A stretch of 64,000 bases of DNA from UMGS363 sp051881815 (lineage in GTDB: Bacteria; Bacillota; Clostridia; Oscillospirales; Ruminococcaceae), in contig JBJEQP010000057.1 in assembly GCA_051881815.1 (NCBI GenBank), positions 72,501-136,500 on the forward strand, given 5' to 3'. Positions 32,256 through 41,581 of the stretch are shown in pieces. Every line of letters begins with the position of its first letter. Within the stretch, counting starts at the first letter, position 1. A program made the translations under genes and the position numbers. A model generated the notes under the pieces. That model did not search any database. It was not told where the DNA came from and saw only the letters and a program-made list of their open reading frames with translations.

Positions 32256-34136
32256 ATGGAAAATTATTATTTAGATGAATATGATGTAGCCGTGATCGGC
32301 GCAGGACACGCAGGTGTGGAAGCTGCGCTTGCATCGGCTCGTCTTGGAGTGAAAACGGTGCTTTTCACCATATCGCTCGACAGCATTGCGAATATGCCGT
32401 GCAATCCCTCTATCGGAGGAACGGCGAAAGGACATCTTGTGCGTGAGATCGACGCTCTCGGCGGAGAAATGGGTAAGGCGGCTGACGAATGTTTTATACA
32501 AAGCCGTATGCTCAACCGAGGAAAGGGTCCGGCTGTTCACAGTCTGCGAGTTCAGGCGGACAGGGTTAAATATCACAACCGTATGAAAAGAATCCTTGAA
32601 GCACAGGAAAATCTTGATGTAAAACAGGCGGAGGTTTCGGAAATACTTGCGGAGAACGGCCATGTTACGGGCGTTCGCACACGTCTTGGTGCAGAATACT
32701 CGGTCAAGGCGGCTATCATTGCAACGGGTACATACCTCGGAGGAGTAATTCACGTTGGTGAGGTTTCCTACGAGAGCGGACCGGATGCAACTCTCCCTGC
32801 AAAGTTTCTTACGGATAGTCTGCGTAAGCTTGGCATAGAAATTCGGCGTTTCAAGACGGGTACGCCTTCCCGTGTTCACAAGCGTTCGATCAATTTTGAT
32901 GAGCTTGAACGTCAGGACGGCGATGAGGATATCCAGCCTTTTTCCTTTGAAACGAACCGTGAAGGCTTGGAGAACATCGTTTCCTGCTATATCGCTTATA
33001 CAAATGAAGATACACACAATGTCATTCGTGATAACATTGATCGTTCGCCGATCTATTCGGGCAGAATTCATGCGATCGGTCCTCGTTACTGTCCTTCAAT
33101 TGAGGATAAGATAATGCGTTTTTCCGATAAACCCCGTCATCAGCTTTTTATTGAACCGATGGGACTTGATACAGACGAATATTATCTCCAGGGTATGTCG
33201 TCTTCACTCCCCGAGGACGTTCAGATAAAGTTTCTGCGTACAATTAAGGGACTTGAAAACGTTGAGATCATGCGAAACGCTTATGCTATCGAGTATGACT
33301 GCTGCAATCCGCTTGACCTTAAACACAGTCTTGAATTCAAGAAGATAGGCGGACTTTACGGTGCAGGTCAGTTCAACGGCACATCGGGTTATGAGGAAGC
33401 CGCCGCACAGGGACTTGTAGCAGGTATAAATGCTGCGAGAGCCATAAAGGGGCTTCCTGCTATTGAACTTTCACGTTCATCATCTTATATTGGAACGTTA
33501 ATTGATGATCTTGTCATAAAAGGCTGCTCCGATCCATACCGAATGATGACTTCAAGAAGCGAATACAGACTTCTTCTTCGTCAGGATAATGCAGATGAAC
33601 GTTTAACTCCACTCGGCCATGAGATAGGTCTTATATCCGATGAGAGATATGCGAAGTTTCTTGAAAAGCAGGAGCAGATCAATCACGAAATTCACCGTGT
33701 TAAGAGAACATCGATTCCACCTACGAAAGAGCTCAATAAGCTTCTTGTAGAGCGTGGTACTGCAACAGTTTCAACAGGTATTCGTCTATCCGACCTCATT
33801 AAGCGTCCGCAGATCTCGTATGATGATCTTGCCCCTTTCGATGAAAATCGTCCCGAGCTTCCGTATGAAGTCAGAGAACAGGTTGGATTAAAGATCGAAT
33901 ATGAGGGATATATTGCTCGTCAGCTCATGGATGTTGAACACATACAGAAGCTTGAAAGTAAGCTTTTACCGACAGATTTTGATTATAAAACCATCACGGG
34001 TTTAAGTCTTGAAGCTACCGAAAAGCTTAACAGGATACAGCCTGCTAATATCGGACAGGCAAGCCGAATTTCAGGTGTTTCTCCTGCCGATGTGAGTGTT
34101 CTTATAATATGGCTTTCGGGTCAGCGTAAAGTATAG
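32256..34136 (+). CDS. mnmG: tRNA uridine-5-carboxymethylaminomethyl(34) synthesis enzyme MnmG
   Basis: 626 aa from the ATG at 32256. FAD-binding GxGxxG near the N-terminus (VIGAGHAGVEAALASAR), NMPCNPSIGGTAKGHLVREIDALGGEM, the family signature KTGTPSR and GQFNGTSGYEEAAAQG. The C-terminal domain has ISGVSPADVSVL. Works with MnmE. A parS-like site follows the stop. Confidence 0.98.
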   Translation: MENYYLDEYDVAVIGAGHAGVEAALASARLGVKTVLFTISLDSIANMPCNPSIGGTAKGHLVREIDALGGEMGKAADECFIQSRMLNRGKGPAVHSLRVQADRVKYHNRMKRILEAQENLDVKQAEVSEILAENGHVTGVRTRLGAEYSVKAAIIATGTYLGGVIHVGEVSYESGPDATLPAKFLTDSLRKLGIEIRRFKTGTPSRVHKRSINFDELERQDGDEDIQPFSFETNREGLENIVSCYIAYTNEDTHNVIRDNIDRSPIYSGRIHAIGPRYCPSIEDKIMRFSDKPRHQLFIEPMGLDTDEYYLQGMSSSLPEDVQIKFLRTIKGLENVEIMRNAYAIEYDCCNPLDLKHSLEFKKIGGLYGAGQFNGTSGYEEAAAQGLVAGINAARAIKGLPAIELSRSSSYIGTLIDDLVIKGCSDPYRMMTSRSEYRLLLRQDNADERLTPLGHEIGLISDERYAKFLEKQEQINHEIHRVKRTSIPPTKELNKLLVERGTATVSTGIRLSDLIKRPQISYDDLAPFDENRPELPYEVREQVGLKIEYEGYIARQLMDVEHIQKLESKLLPTDFDYKTITGLSLEATEKLNRIQPANIGQASRISGVSPADVSVLIIWLSGQRKV

Positions 34137-34140
34137 TAAT

Positions 34141-34156
34141 TGTTCCATGTGGAACA
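34141..34156. promoter_or_regulatory. parS-like site 1
   Basis: TGTTCCATGTGGAACA, a 16-bp near-palindrome one base from TGTTCCACGTGGAACA, between mnmG and rsmG. Two more identical sites (one in opposite orientation) lie before parA. ParB is encoded 2.7 kb downstream. Confidence 0.88.
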
Positions 34157-34174
34157 TTTTAAGGAGGTCAGAAT

Positions 34175-34882
34175 ATGATCTTGCCATATAATGAAGCAAA
34201 AGCCATGTTTGAAAGCTTCGGACTTGCATTAAACGATGATATATATCGAAAATTTGATGAATATTCGAGTCTTTTGGTAAGCTGGAATGAGAAAATTAAT
34301 CTTACTGCAATAACAGATGCGCAGGGAATAACCGAAAAACATTTTCTCGACAGTACAGCAGTATTTAAATATGACATTATTCCGCAAAATTCGAGCGTGA
34401 TAGATGTTGGTACCGGAGCAGGATTTCCCGGAATTCCAATGAAAATATATCGTGATGATCTGAAACTGACCCTTTTGGATAGTTTAAATAAGAGAGTAGG
34501 CTTTCTTTCCGAAGTATCCGATACTCTTTCTCTCGGAGCAGCTTGCATTCATTCCAGAGCGGAAGACGGTGCAAAGAAGTCCGAACTTCGTGAACAGTTT
34601 AATATTGCAACTGCAAGAGCGGTTGCATCACTTCCCATTTTATGTGAATATTGCCTGCCGTATGTAAAGGTTGGTGGAAAATTTATTGCTTTGAAGGGAC
34701 CTAACGAAGATGTGAAGGACTCCTATACAGCATATCGTACACTTGGAGCAGAAGTAGAAAATGTGATCGAATATCAGCTTCCTTGCGGTGACAAAAGACA
34801 GATCATTGTTTATCTTAAGATCAAAGAAACACCAAAGAAATATCCAAGGAATCCTTCACAAATCAGTAAGAAGCCTTTATAA
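34175..34882 (+). CDS. rsmG: 16S rRNA (guanine-N7) methyltransferase RsmG
   Basis: 235 aa, AAGGAGG before the ATG. Class I methyltransferase with SAM loop VIDVGTGAGFPGIPM, the N-terminal LLVSWNEKINLTAI and RAVASLPILCEYC, all family hallmarks. Methylates G527 (E. coli numbering) of 16S rRNA; loss gives low-level streptomycin resistance. The C-terminal tail is basic. A strong terminator follows. Confidence 0.97.
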   Translation: MILPYNEAKAMFESFGLALNDDIYRKFDEYSSLLVSWNEKINLTAITDAQGITEKHFLDSTAVFKYDIIPQNSSVIDVGTGAGFPGIPMKIYRDDLKLTLLDSLNKRVGFLSEVSDTLSLGAACIHSRAEDGAKKSELREQFNIATARAVASLPILCEYCLPYVKVGGKFIALKGPNEDVKDSYTAYRTLGAEVENVIEYQLPCGDKRQIIVYLKIKETPKKYPRNPSQISKKPL

Positions 34883-34887
34883 AGTAG

Positions 34888-34927
34888 ATTTGCCGATAGA
34901 AATATAGTTGTCGGCAAATTTTTTTTG
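34888..34927 (+). terminator. Intrinsic terminator after rsmG
   Basis: ATTTGCCGA/TCGGCAAAT stem followed by eight T. It separates the mnm-rsmG transcript from noc. Confidence 0.9.
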
Positions 34928-35027
34928 AATAATTATAAAAATATATCCTTTTCGACATAAAATGTTAATATATTGTGTTATAATCAAAGAAAACAATACG
35001 CTTGAAGTAAAAATAGGAGGATGTATG

Positions 35028-35837
35028 ATGAATTTTCCGTTGCTTACAAAGGTAAAGGTTCTCAACAAGGTTATCGAAATAGATATTGACAAGATCAAAG
35101 AAAACCCATATCAGCCGAGAACTGTTTTTGGCGATGATATTAGCGAGTTAGCCGAGAGTATCAAGGCCAATGGCTTGATTCAGCCATTGACAGTTAAAGC
35201 AGAAGATGATCACTATGTTTTAATAACAGGTGAGCGCCGTTTGAGAGCAATGAGATCGCTTGGATATTTGAGCGCACCTTGTATTATTTTGGATGTTTCT
35301 GACAGAAATTCGGCCGTGCTTGCTTTGGTTGAGAACATTCAGCGCAAGGATCTACAATTCTTTGATGAAGCGGAAGCAATTGCAAAACTGCTTGATTTTT
35401 ATGGAATGACACAGGAAGACGCTGCAATAAGACTTGGGAAGAATCAGTCAACGATCGCAAATAAGCTTCGTCTGCTGAAATTATCAGAAGAACTTCGTTC
35501 CAAGATACGAACATACGGCTTAACAGAACGTCACGCAAGAGCTCTTTTACGTCTTCAAACAGAAGAATTACAGCTTGAAGCAGTTGAAACGATCTATTCA
35601 AAGAGATTAAATGTTGAACAATCGGAAAGACTCATTACTTCAATACTTGACCGCGAATCCGAAAGGGAGAGTATTCGTCGAAGAAGAGGAGCATTTAAAG
35701 ACATTCGTCTGTTCGTTAATACTATCAATAAAGCCGTTGAAATGATGAAAGCGGCAGGAATTAATGCAGACTCGCAAAAGATCAAAGAGAACGGATACAT
35801 AGAATATATTGTCCGAATTCCAACTGAAAATAATTGA
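35028..35837 (+). CDS. noc: Nucleoid occlusion protein Noc (ParB family)
   Basis: 269 aa from the second of two adjacent ATGs, 7 bases after AGGAGG. The short N-terminal stretch MNFPLLTKVKVLNK could be the membrane-targeting amphipathic helix. The ParB/Srx CTPase region has ENPYQPRT, GLIQPLTV, GERRLRAM and ENIQRKDL. The HTH has LGKNQSTIANKLRLLKL with the Gln/Lys/Lys set known from Noc, rather than the Arg-containing set of ParB. Its place between rsmG and parA is that of B. subtilis noc. Predicted to block division over the chromosome; no Noc-binding palindrome was seen in the window. Confidence 0.85.
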   Translation: MNFPLLTKVKVLNKVIEIDIDKIKENPYQPRTVFGDDISELAESIKANGLIQPLTVKAEDDHYVLITGERRLRAMRSLGYLSAPCIILDVSDRNSAVLALVENIQRKDLQFFDEAEAIAKLLDFYGMTQEDAAIRLGKNQSTIANKLRLLKLSEELRSKIRTYGLTERHARALLRLQTEELQLEAVETIYSKRLNVEQSERLITSILDRESERESIRRRRGAFKDIRLFVNTINKAVEMMKAAGINADSQKIKENGYIEYIVRIPTENN

Positions 35838-35841
35838 TATC

Positions 35842-35876
35842 TGACCCGTAAAGTAACATTTACGGGTCAATTTTGT
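35842..35876 (+). terminator. Intrinsic terminator after noc
   Basis: TGACCCGTAAA/TTTACGGGTCA stem followed by ATTTTG, just before the second parS-like site. Confidence 0.8.
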
Positions 35877-35889
35877 TCCACATGGAACA
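35874..35889. promoter_or_regulatory. parS-like site 2
   Basis: TGTTCCACATGGAACA, the reverse complement of sites 1 and 3, in the noc-parA gap. Confidence 0.88.
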
Positions 35890-35916
35890 ATAGTGAAAAG
35901 GTAATTTACATAAAAT

Positions 35917-35932
35917 TGTTCCATGTGGAACA
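35917..35932. promoter_or_regulatory. parS-like site 3
   Basis: TGTTCCATGTGGAACA, 27 bases after site 2, upstream of the parA promoter. Closely paired sites could also let ParB repress parAB. Confidence 0.88.
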
Positions 35933-35980
35933 TTACAATATATAAAAATATAAGAAAATCAGCAAATGAAGCATAAACAC

Positions 35981-36009
35981 TTGATATATTGTGATAAATG
36001 TGCTATAAT
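35981..36009 (+). promoter_or_regulatory. parA promoter
   Basis: TTGATA (35981-35986), 17 bases, TATAAT (36004-36009) with TGC just upstream. It lies about 50 bases downstream of parS-like site 3. Confidence 0.8.
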
Positions 36010-36066
36010 TTTAATAAAGATATCCGTTTTGAACGGAAAACAGAACTAAAAAGGAGATAATACATA

Positions 36067-36870
36067 ATGTCGCGAATAATTGCGGTTGCAAATCAGAAGG
36101 GCGGAGTCGGTAAATCAACTACAGTTGTTAATCTGGCTGCTTGCCTTGGCAAAAAAGGAAAAAAAGTGCTATGTGTTGATATAGATGCACAGGGAAACAC
36201 CACAAGCGGATTTGGAATTAACAAGCGCACAGCTGAAATAACAGTGTATGATGTTCTTCTTGGACAGAGAAGAATAGGTGAGGCAATAATCAAAACAGAG
36301 TTTAAAAATGTTTCGGTGGTTTCCTCTACATCACAGCTTGCAGGTGCGGATATAGAGCTTGTTGATCTTGAAAACCGTTCAAACAGACTGAAAATGCAGC
36401 TTTTGACGATAAAAAGTGAGTATGATTATATTTTTATTGACTGTCCTCCGTCACTTTCATTGCTGACAGTTAATGCTCTGTGTGCGTGTGATACGGTTCT
36501 TGTTCCGCTGCAGTGTGAATTCTATTCTCTTGAAGGACTTTCACAGCTTGTCGAATCAATAAGACTTGTTAAAAAACGCTACAATCCTAATATAGACATT
36601 GAGGGAATACTCTTTACAATGTTTGACGGAAGATTGAACCTTACGCAGCAGGTAGTTCGTGAAGTAAAAAAACATTTTGCTGACAAGGTGTTCAATACGG
36701 TTATCCCTCGAAATGTCAGAATATCGGAAGCACCAAGCTTTGGAAAGCCTGTGATATACTTTGACAGCTCTTCAAGGGGAGCGGAAGCTTACGAACTGTT
36801 GGCGTCAGAAATGCTTTCCCGTCATAAAGCAGAGGACAAAGCAAAGAAAGCACAGAAGGAGGTAAAATAA
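36067..36870 (+). CDS. parA: Chromosome-partitioning ATPase ParA (Soj)
   Basis: 267 aa. Deviant Walker A KGGVGKSTT at the N-terminus, DIDAQGN, and YDYIFIDCPPSLSLLT (Walker B). ATP-bound dimers bind DNA; ParB stimulates hydrolysis. It also modulates DnaA in B. subtilis. The basic tail (RHKAEDKAKKAQKEVK) ends next to the parB ATG with no gap. Confidence 0.97.
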   Translation: MSRIIAVANQKGGVGKSTTVVNLAACLGKKGKKVLCVDIDAQGNTTSGFGINKRTAEITVYDVLLGQRRIGEAIIKTEFKNVSVVSSTSQLAGADIELVDLENRSNRLKMQLLTIKSEYDYIFIDCPPSLSLLTVNALCACDTVLVPLQCEFYSLEGLSQLVESIRLVKKRYNPNIDIEGILFTMFDGRLNLTQQVVREVKKHFADKVFNTVIPRNVRISEAPSFGKPVIYFDSSSRGAEAYELLASEMLSRHKAEDKAKKAQKEVK

Positions 36871-37749
36871 ATGCCGAAAAAGTCAGGACTTGGAAAAGGT
36901 TTGGACGCATTATTTGAGGATAACAACAGCGAAAGCAGCGGTGGTGTTCTTACTTTAAGAATATCAGAGGTAGAACCAAATAAAAATCAGCCAAGACAAA
37001 CATTTGATGAAGAATCAATTGCAAATTTAGCGGAGAGTATTCGTGAAAACGGACTTATTCAGCCGATCGTTGTAAGAAAAACAGCAATGGGATATCAGAT
37101 AATCGCAGGTGAACGCAGATGGAGAGCCTGCAGGATGCTCGGTTTGAACGAAATAACCGCTGTTGTAAAAGAATTTGATGATGAACAGGTTGCTAAGGCG
37201 GCTCTTATCGAGAATATCCAGCGTGAAGATCTCAACCCGATCGAAGAAGCTGCTGCATACAAGGATCTTATGGAGAAATACAGCATGACGCAGGAGCAGC
37301 TCTCAAAGGTTGTTGGCAAATCTCGTTCAAGCATTGCAAACTCTGTAAGAATGCTCGAAATGCCTGAATTGATACAGGATTATCTTATAAATGGAAAGCT
37401 TAATATCGGTCAGGCAAAAGCAATCGCAGCAGCAAAGGACGCAGAAACAATGGAACAGATCGCTCGTCAGGCATCGGACGGAAAATTAACCGTAAGAGGT
37501 ATAGAAAAACTCATTGCAAAGCTTGCAGAAGAAAATATGGAGAAAAAAGCTGAAATTATTGATGAAGATACAAAAAAGACAAGAAACTACTGCACCGAAA
37601 TGGAGATCGCACTCAGGGAAAAGCTTGGAAGAAAGGTAAAGATATCTCCAATAGGTGATGGCAGCAGCGGAAAGATCACAATTGACTATATTGGAATGGA
37701 TGATTTATCTGCAATAGCAGAAAAACTGACTTCAATTGTAGAAGAATAA
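36871..37749 (+). CDS. parB: Chromosome-partitioning protein ParB (Spo0J)
   Basis: 292 aa. N-terminal KKSGLGKGLDALF ParA-stimulating motif; CTPase motifs NQPRQTF, GLIQPIVV, GERRWRA and ENIQREDLNPIE; HTH with VGKSRSSIANSVRMLEM; a C-terminal dimerisation domain. The specificity Arg (S-R-S-S) is present; the position usually Thr is Ser and one usually Ala/Lys is Glu. Loads on parS and recruits SMC. Its stop is followed directly by MITE A4. Confidence 0.97.
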   Translation: MPKKSGLGKGLDALFEDNNSESSGGVLTLRISEVEPNKNQPRQTFDEESIANLAESIRENGLIQPIVVRKTAMGYQIIAGERRWRACRMLGLNEITAVVKEFDDEQVAKAALIENIQREDLNPIEEAAAYKDLMEKYSMTQEQLSKVVGKSRSSIANSVRMLEMPELIQDYLINGKLNIGQAKAIAAAKDAETMEQIARQASDGKLTVRGIEKLIAKLAEENMEKKAEIIDEDTKKTRNYCTEMEIALREKLGRKVKISPIGDGSSGKITIDYIGMDDLSAIAEKLTSIVEE

Positions 37750-37752
37750 TAA

Positions 37753-37944
37753 TACTAATAACCATTTAACCTATGGATAAAATACGGCGGCTATAATACG
37801 CCCACTCTGCATCAAACTCCTTTGCAATGCAATTGCAATGACGGCAGGTCAGTCTGCCTGCGGTCGTCTTCAAGGTAAACAAGTTTACCTGATTGGTCGT
37901 ATTCTATCCACCGTCTTTATCCATAGAACAAATGGTTATTAGTA
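37753..37944. mobile_element. Family A MITE-like element, copy A4
   Basis: 192 bp, ends TACTAATAACCATTTAACC and (right) CAAATGGTTATTAGTA. Interior CTCTGCATCAAACTCC, GGCAGGTCAGTCTGCC and AGGTAAACAAGTTTACCT. Same orientation as A2. It starts 3 bp after the parB stop. Confidence 0.85.
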
Positions 37945-37951
37945 TAAAAGA

Positions 37952-37980
37952 GAGTTCAAGATCTTTAGGTTCTTGAACTC
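37952..37980. terminator. Intrinsic terminator, end of the AGCS symporter gene
   Basis: GAGTTCAAGA/TCTTGAACTC stem with T-rich flanks on both strands (TCTTTT on minus, TTCATTTTT on plus), so it may serve both sides. Confidence 0.8.
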
Positions 37981-38034
37981 TTCATTTTTATAAATGTAAA
38001 GTAAAATAACTTTACACATAAACGTGAATAAATG

Positions 38035-39417
38035 TTATTTAGATGACAGATAGGGCTTGATTTGATTTGATAAAATGAGAATTGCAGAAAGGTTTGGGGC
38101 AAGCATAAGGAACGTAAAAAAATCGGCAAGCTCCCAGATGATATCAGAATTAATAACTGCGCCGAAAAAAACAGCTGATATATAAACGATTTTGTAAGCA
38201 AAAATCAGCTTCATTTTGAAGCGATCCTCAAGAAAAATACAGCATTTTTCACCGTAAAAATACCAGCCGATAACACTTGCAAATGCAAAAACAGAGTTTG
38301 AAATTGCAAGAAATGAACCGCCGAAAAAAGGAAAAATGTTGTGATAAGCAAGTGGAAATTTCAATATTGACGCTGCTTTGTCAAAGCCTGATGTAAAGGC
38401 AGAAACAACGGTATCGGCTGCCGAAAGTCCCATTTTATCTGCATCTGTGCAAAGAATAACAAGTGCCGTGAGCGTGCACAAAAGTACAGTATCAATAAAA
38501 ACCTCGAGTGCTGCCCAGAATCCCATAATGACAGGTTCCTTACAATCGGATGAGGTATGAGCAAAGGCAGATGTACCCATCCCTGCTTCATTGGAAAACA
38601 GTCCTCGGCGAACTCCGACCGAGATAGTTTTTGCCAATGAAGCACCGAAAATTCCTCCCGATATTTGTTTTAAGCCAAATGCTGATGAGATTATATCACT
38701 TATGACATTGTCAACATTATTCCCATATATTAGTATAACAAGGGCAGAGCCTGCTATGTAAAACAGGGCAGCAAAGGGGACAAGCTTTTCTGTAACTAAA
38801 GCAATGTTTGTCCGTCTATGGAAGACAACACAGGCTGTAAGCGCAGCGAAAACAATGCCGCACAAAAATCCGGGAATATGGAAATTGTCGAGAGAATCGG
38901 AAGCGGAGCTGACCTGTGTGAGATTGCCGATAACAAATGAAGCACACATACAAACAATCGAAAAAATAACGGAGATCTTCTCGGAACCAAAAACTGAACG
39001 AAGATAGAGAAGTGGACCGGACGCTTCGGAGGAATGGGAACGGTTCTTGTAAATGACAGCAATAACATTTTCTGTAAAGGCAAATGACATTACAAAAAAC
39101 GCCGATACGATCATCCAGAATACAGCGCCGCGACCGCCGACAGAGATTGCGGCGGCGACTCCAATTATATTTCCCGTTCCCATTGATGCGGCAAGCGAGG
39201 TTGTCAGAGTTTGAAAATTTGTCATTGTTCGGGAAGTAGAATTGTCTACATTATTGGAAAAAAGTGTATTTTTTAAGACCTTGAAAGGGTGCAGGATATA
39301 GACAGCCTTGCAGCGAACGGTAAGAAAAATCGCTGCAATGAATACGAGGATCAAGGTGTGATCTCCCCACAACAAAGAGTTGATATTATTAAGTAAATTA
39401 CAAATTGTAGAAGTCAA
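38035..39417 (-). CDS. Sodium:alanine/glycine symporter (AGCS family)
   Basis: 460 aa, about 10-11 membrane helices. The family motif region is SLAASMGTGNIIGVAAAISVGGRGAVFWM, and RRGLFSNEAGMGTSAFAH follows later. Members import alanine or glycine with Na+. It is a monocistronic minus-strand gene; no regulatory motif is obvious. Confidence 0.93.
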   Translation of the reverse strand: MTSTICNLLNNINSLLWGDHTLILVFIAAIFLTVRCKAVYILHPFKVLKNTLFSNNVDNSTSRTMTNFQTLTTSLAASMGTGNIIGVAAAISVGGRGAVFWMIVSAFFVMSFAFTENVIAVIYKNRSHSSEASGPLLYLRSVFGSEKISVIFSIVCMCASFVIGNLTQVSSASDSLDNFHIPGFLCGIVFAALTACVVFHRRTNIALVTEKLVPFAALFYIAGSALVILIYGNNVDNVISDIISSAFGLKQISGGIFGASLAKTISVGVRRGLFSNEAGMGTSAFAHTSSDCKEPVIMGFWAALEVFIDTVLLCTLTALVILCTDADKMGLSAADTVVSAFTSGFDKAASILKFPLAYHNIFPFFGGSFLAISNSVFAFASVIGWYFYGEKCCIFLEDRFKMKLIFAYKIVYISAVFFGAVINSDIIWELADFFTFLMLAPNLSAILILSNQIKPYLSSK

Positions 39418-39577
39418 CTGCTGATCGTCTCCTTTATGGAAAATAAATTTATTACAAAAATACGAAAGTGGTTTTCAAATCGTTCGAAACATGGTATAAT
39501 AATAGTATGAATAATTCGATCAACTTATGAGTTGTAAAAAGATCAAGAATCACAGATTATAGTAAGGGAAAGACATA

Positions 39578-40111
39578 ATGAAAAAATACTATGCGGATAG
39601 AAATAGTTTAAATATACTTCGAGTGATATCATTGATATTACTGATTATAGTAGGAATAATACTAAAATACGTTTTGTATATTCTTGAAAAAAGATATCCC
39701 GAGTATTTTGCGATTGAAAAGAACACAGCGGTAGAGATAATCGTATGGTCGCTTATGGCACTGGTTACAGCAATATACATTTTGTATATTTTGATAATAT
39801 TGCCCTTATGGTATAACAACGCACGGTATTATGTAACAGACAAAGATGTGATCGCCAGAACAGGAGTCTTTATCAAGAACGTACAGTATATGAAGCTTTC
39901 CGCTGTGCAGTACACGACGAAGATATCTGCTCCGTTTGCAAAACATTCAGGTTTTAATTTTATAGTTTTCAATGGCTACGGCGGACGGATGATATTCACA
40001 TTTTTGTCACAAACTGATTCGGATGAGATCATGAAGTACGTTCGTCAGAGCATCGAAAAAAGAGAGAACAGCAGGGCAGCAGAAGCGGACAGAAAGGAAG
40101 AAGAAAAATGA
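39578..40111 (+). CDS. PH domain membrane protein (YdbS-like)
   Basis: 177 aa: two membrane helices (about 14-36 and 52-77), then one bacterial PH domain (bPH2; NARYYVTDKDVIARTGVFIKNVQYMKLSAVQYT). The Lys/Glu tail overlaps the next start by four bases (ATGA). The YdbS-YdbT pairing is common in Firmicutes; loss in B. subtilis alters envelope-related traits. Role not settled. Confidence 0.85.
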   Translation: MKKYYADRNSLNILRVISLILLIIVGIILKYVLYILEKRYPEYFAIEKNTAVEIIVWSLMALVTAIYILYILIILPLWYNNARYYVTDKDVIARTGVFIKNVQYMKLSAVQYTTKISAPFAKHSGFNFIVFNGYGGRMIFTFLSQTDSDEIMKYVRQSIEKRENSRAAEADRKEEEK

Positions 40112-41568
40112 GCAGACAGCATCCGATAGCTGTTTTGAGATACGTTTCAAAAAATTTCTGGCTGCTTCTTATACCGTTGGTAAGAGGTCTGCTTGCACTG
40201 AAATTCGATTTTTATAACTGGCTGTCGGGAGCGTATCTTGATATTCTGGTAGTGCTTGCAATATTCGGGGCAGCTTTTTTTCGTTGGTGGAATATCTGCT
40301 TTGTGATAACGGAAAGCGGTATAGATGTCAGCACGGGTCTGTTTATCCGTGAAGCAATGGATATACCGTTTTCATCCATGACTGCAGTAACAATGAAAAA
40401 AACGTTTGCAATGCGTCCGTTGAAGGCGGTCACTTTGCTGATAGATACCGACAGCAGTTCTACCGTGAACAAGCGTGAAGATCCCGATCTGAAGCTGGTA
40501 CTGAAAGAAAAAGATGTTCAATGTTTATTAAAATTTGTCGATTTAGAAAATGGGTCTGATGAAGAATCCCGACTTCGGTATAAACCGAATAAAAGGAGAA
40601 TGCTGTTTTTTTCGCTGGCATTTTCCTCGGCGCTTTCAGGATTGATTTATTTCGGAACATTTCTTATTCAGGGAGGAAGACTCGTCGGAGATGAGCTTGA
40701 GGAGAGATTTCTCGGAGCGGTCAGCAATGTTACAAGGATTGCAGAAAAAGTCATCTATGGCATTACTCCCGTAACGGTGGCGATCATTATTGTCTTTGGC
40801 ATGGGATGGCTGTATTCCTTTATTTCAAACTACCTTCGTCATGTCAATTTTGAGATAGCAAAAGGCAAAAACGGCATAAGGATCAAAAGCGGATTTTTCT
40901 CCCGCTGGAGGTATTATATAAAATCAGACAGGATAAATTATGCCGACCTGCGGCAGAATCTGATGATGAAAGCTTTCAATGTTATGTCGGTAAATATATG
41001 CTGCTCGGGTTATGGAAAAGCAAAAAATGAGATACCCGTATTCGTGCCCGTAACAGGGAAGAAGAGCGTCGCAAAGGTCATAGGGGATTTTCTTCCCGAA
41101 TTCTCCTCCGATGATGGGGAGAGGTTTGATGTAAGGATCGGATATGTTATGAAATTTCTCGGACCGCCGACAGTGCTGATATTTTCTATAATAATAGTAT
41201 TTGTCGGTGCAGTTATGATCTTCCCCGAGTGGTACAGCGTAATACTTTTCGCTGCGGTAATGGGCGAGATAGAGGCTCTGCATCTGCTTATGGTGAATCT
41301 TGCGGCGTTCCTTTCAAACAGCGTTGAGGTGTGCGAAAAGAATATCGTGGTTCGCTACTGCAAGGTTTTCGGCTTCCATAATGTTATTGCTCCGATTGAC
41401 AAGATCTCGGAAATAAGGATAAGTCAGAATTGGTTTCAGAAATTCAACGGTTCGTGTAACTTCATTTTGTACACACGGGGAGAACGGGCGCAAAGGCACC
41501 GTGTAAGGGGAATGCAGCTTTGCGATGCGGAAAAGGCGGCGGAAATTCTCGGGTACAGTGCAGCATAA
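40108..41568 (+). CDS. PH domain membrane protein (YdbT-like)
   Basis: 486 aa with three helix-pair plus bPH2 units: CFVITESGIDVSTGLFIREAMDIPFSSMTAV, KNGIRIKSGFFSRWRYYIKSDRINYADLRQ and EKNIVVRYCKVFGFHNVIAPIDKISEI. Length and repeat number fit YdbT. Starts within the stop of the YdbS-like gene, so translationally coupled. Confidence 0.85.
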   Translation: MSRQHPIAVLRYVSKNFWLLLIPLVRGLLALKFDFYNWLSGAYLDILVVLAIFGAAFFRWWNICFVITESGIDVSTGLFIREAMDIPFSSMTAVTMKKTFAMRPLKAVTLLIDTDSSSTVNKREDPDLKLVLKEKDVQCLLKFVDLENGSDEESRLRYKPNKRRMLFFSLAFSSALSGLIYFGTFLIQGGRLVGDELEERFLGAVSNVTRIAEKVIYGITPVTVAIIIVFGMGWLYSFISNYLRHVNFEIAKGKNGIRIKSGFFSRWRYYIKSDRINYADLRQNLMMKAFNVMSVNICCSGYGKAKNEIPVFVPVTGKKSVAKVIGDFLPEFSSDDGERFDVRIGYVMKFLGPPTVLIFSIIIVFVGAVMIFPEWYSVILFAAVMGEIEALHLLMVNLAAFLSNSVEVCEKNIVVRYCKVFGFHNVIAPIDKISEIRISQNWFQKFNGSCNFILYTRGERAQRHRVRGMQLCDAEKAAEILGYSAA

Positions 41569-41581
41569 AAGGAGAGAAAAA

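Noticed and set aside
32271..33071. 266-codon open frame antisense to mnmG
   Set aside because: Shadow of a highly conserved gene on the other strand; Arg/Cys/Ser-rich nonsense composition.
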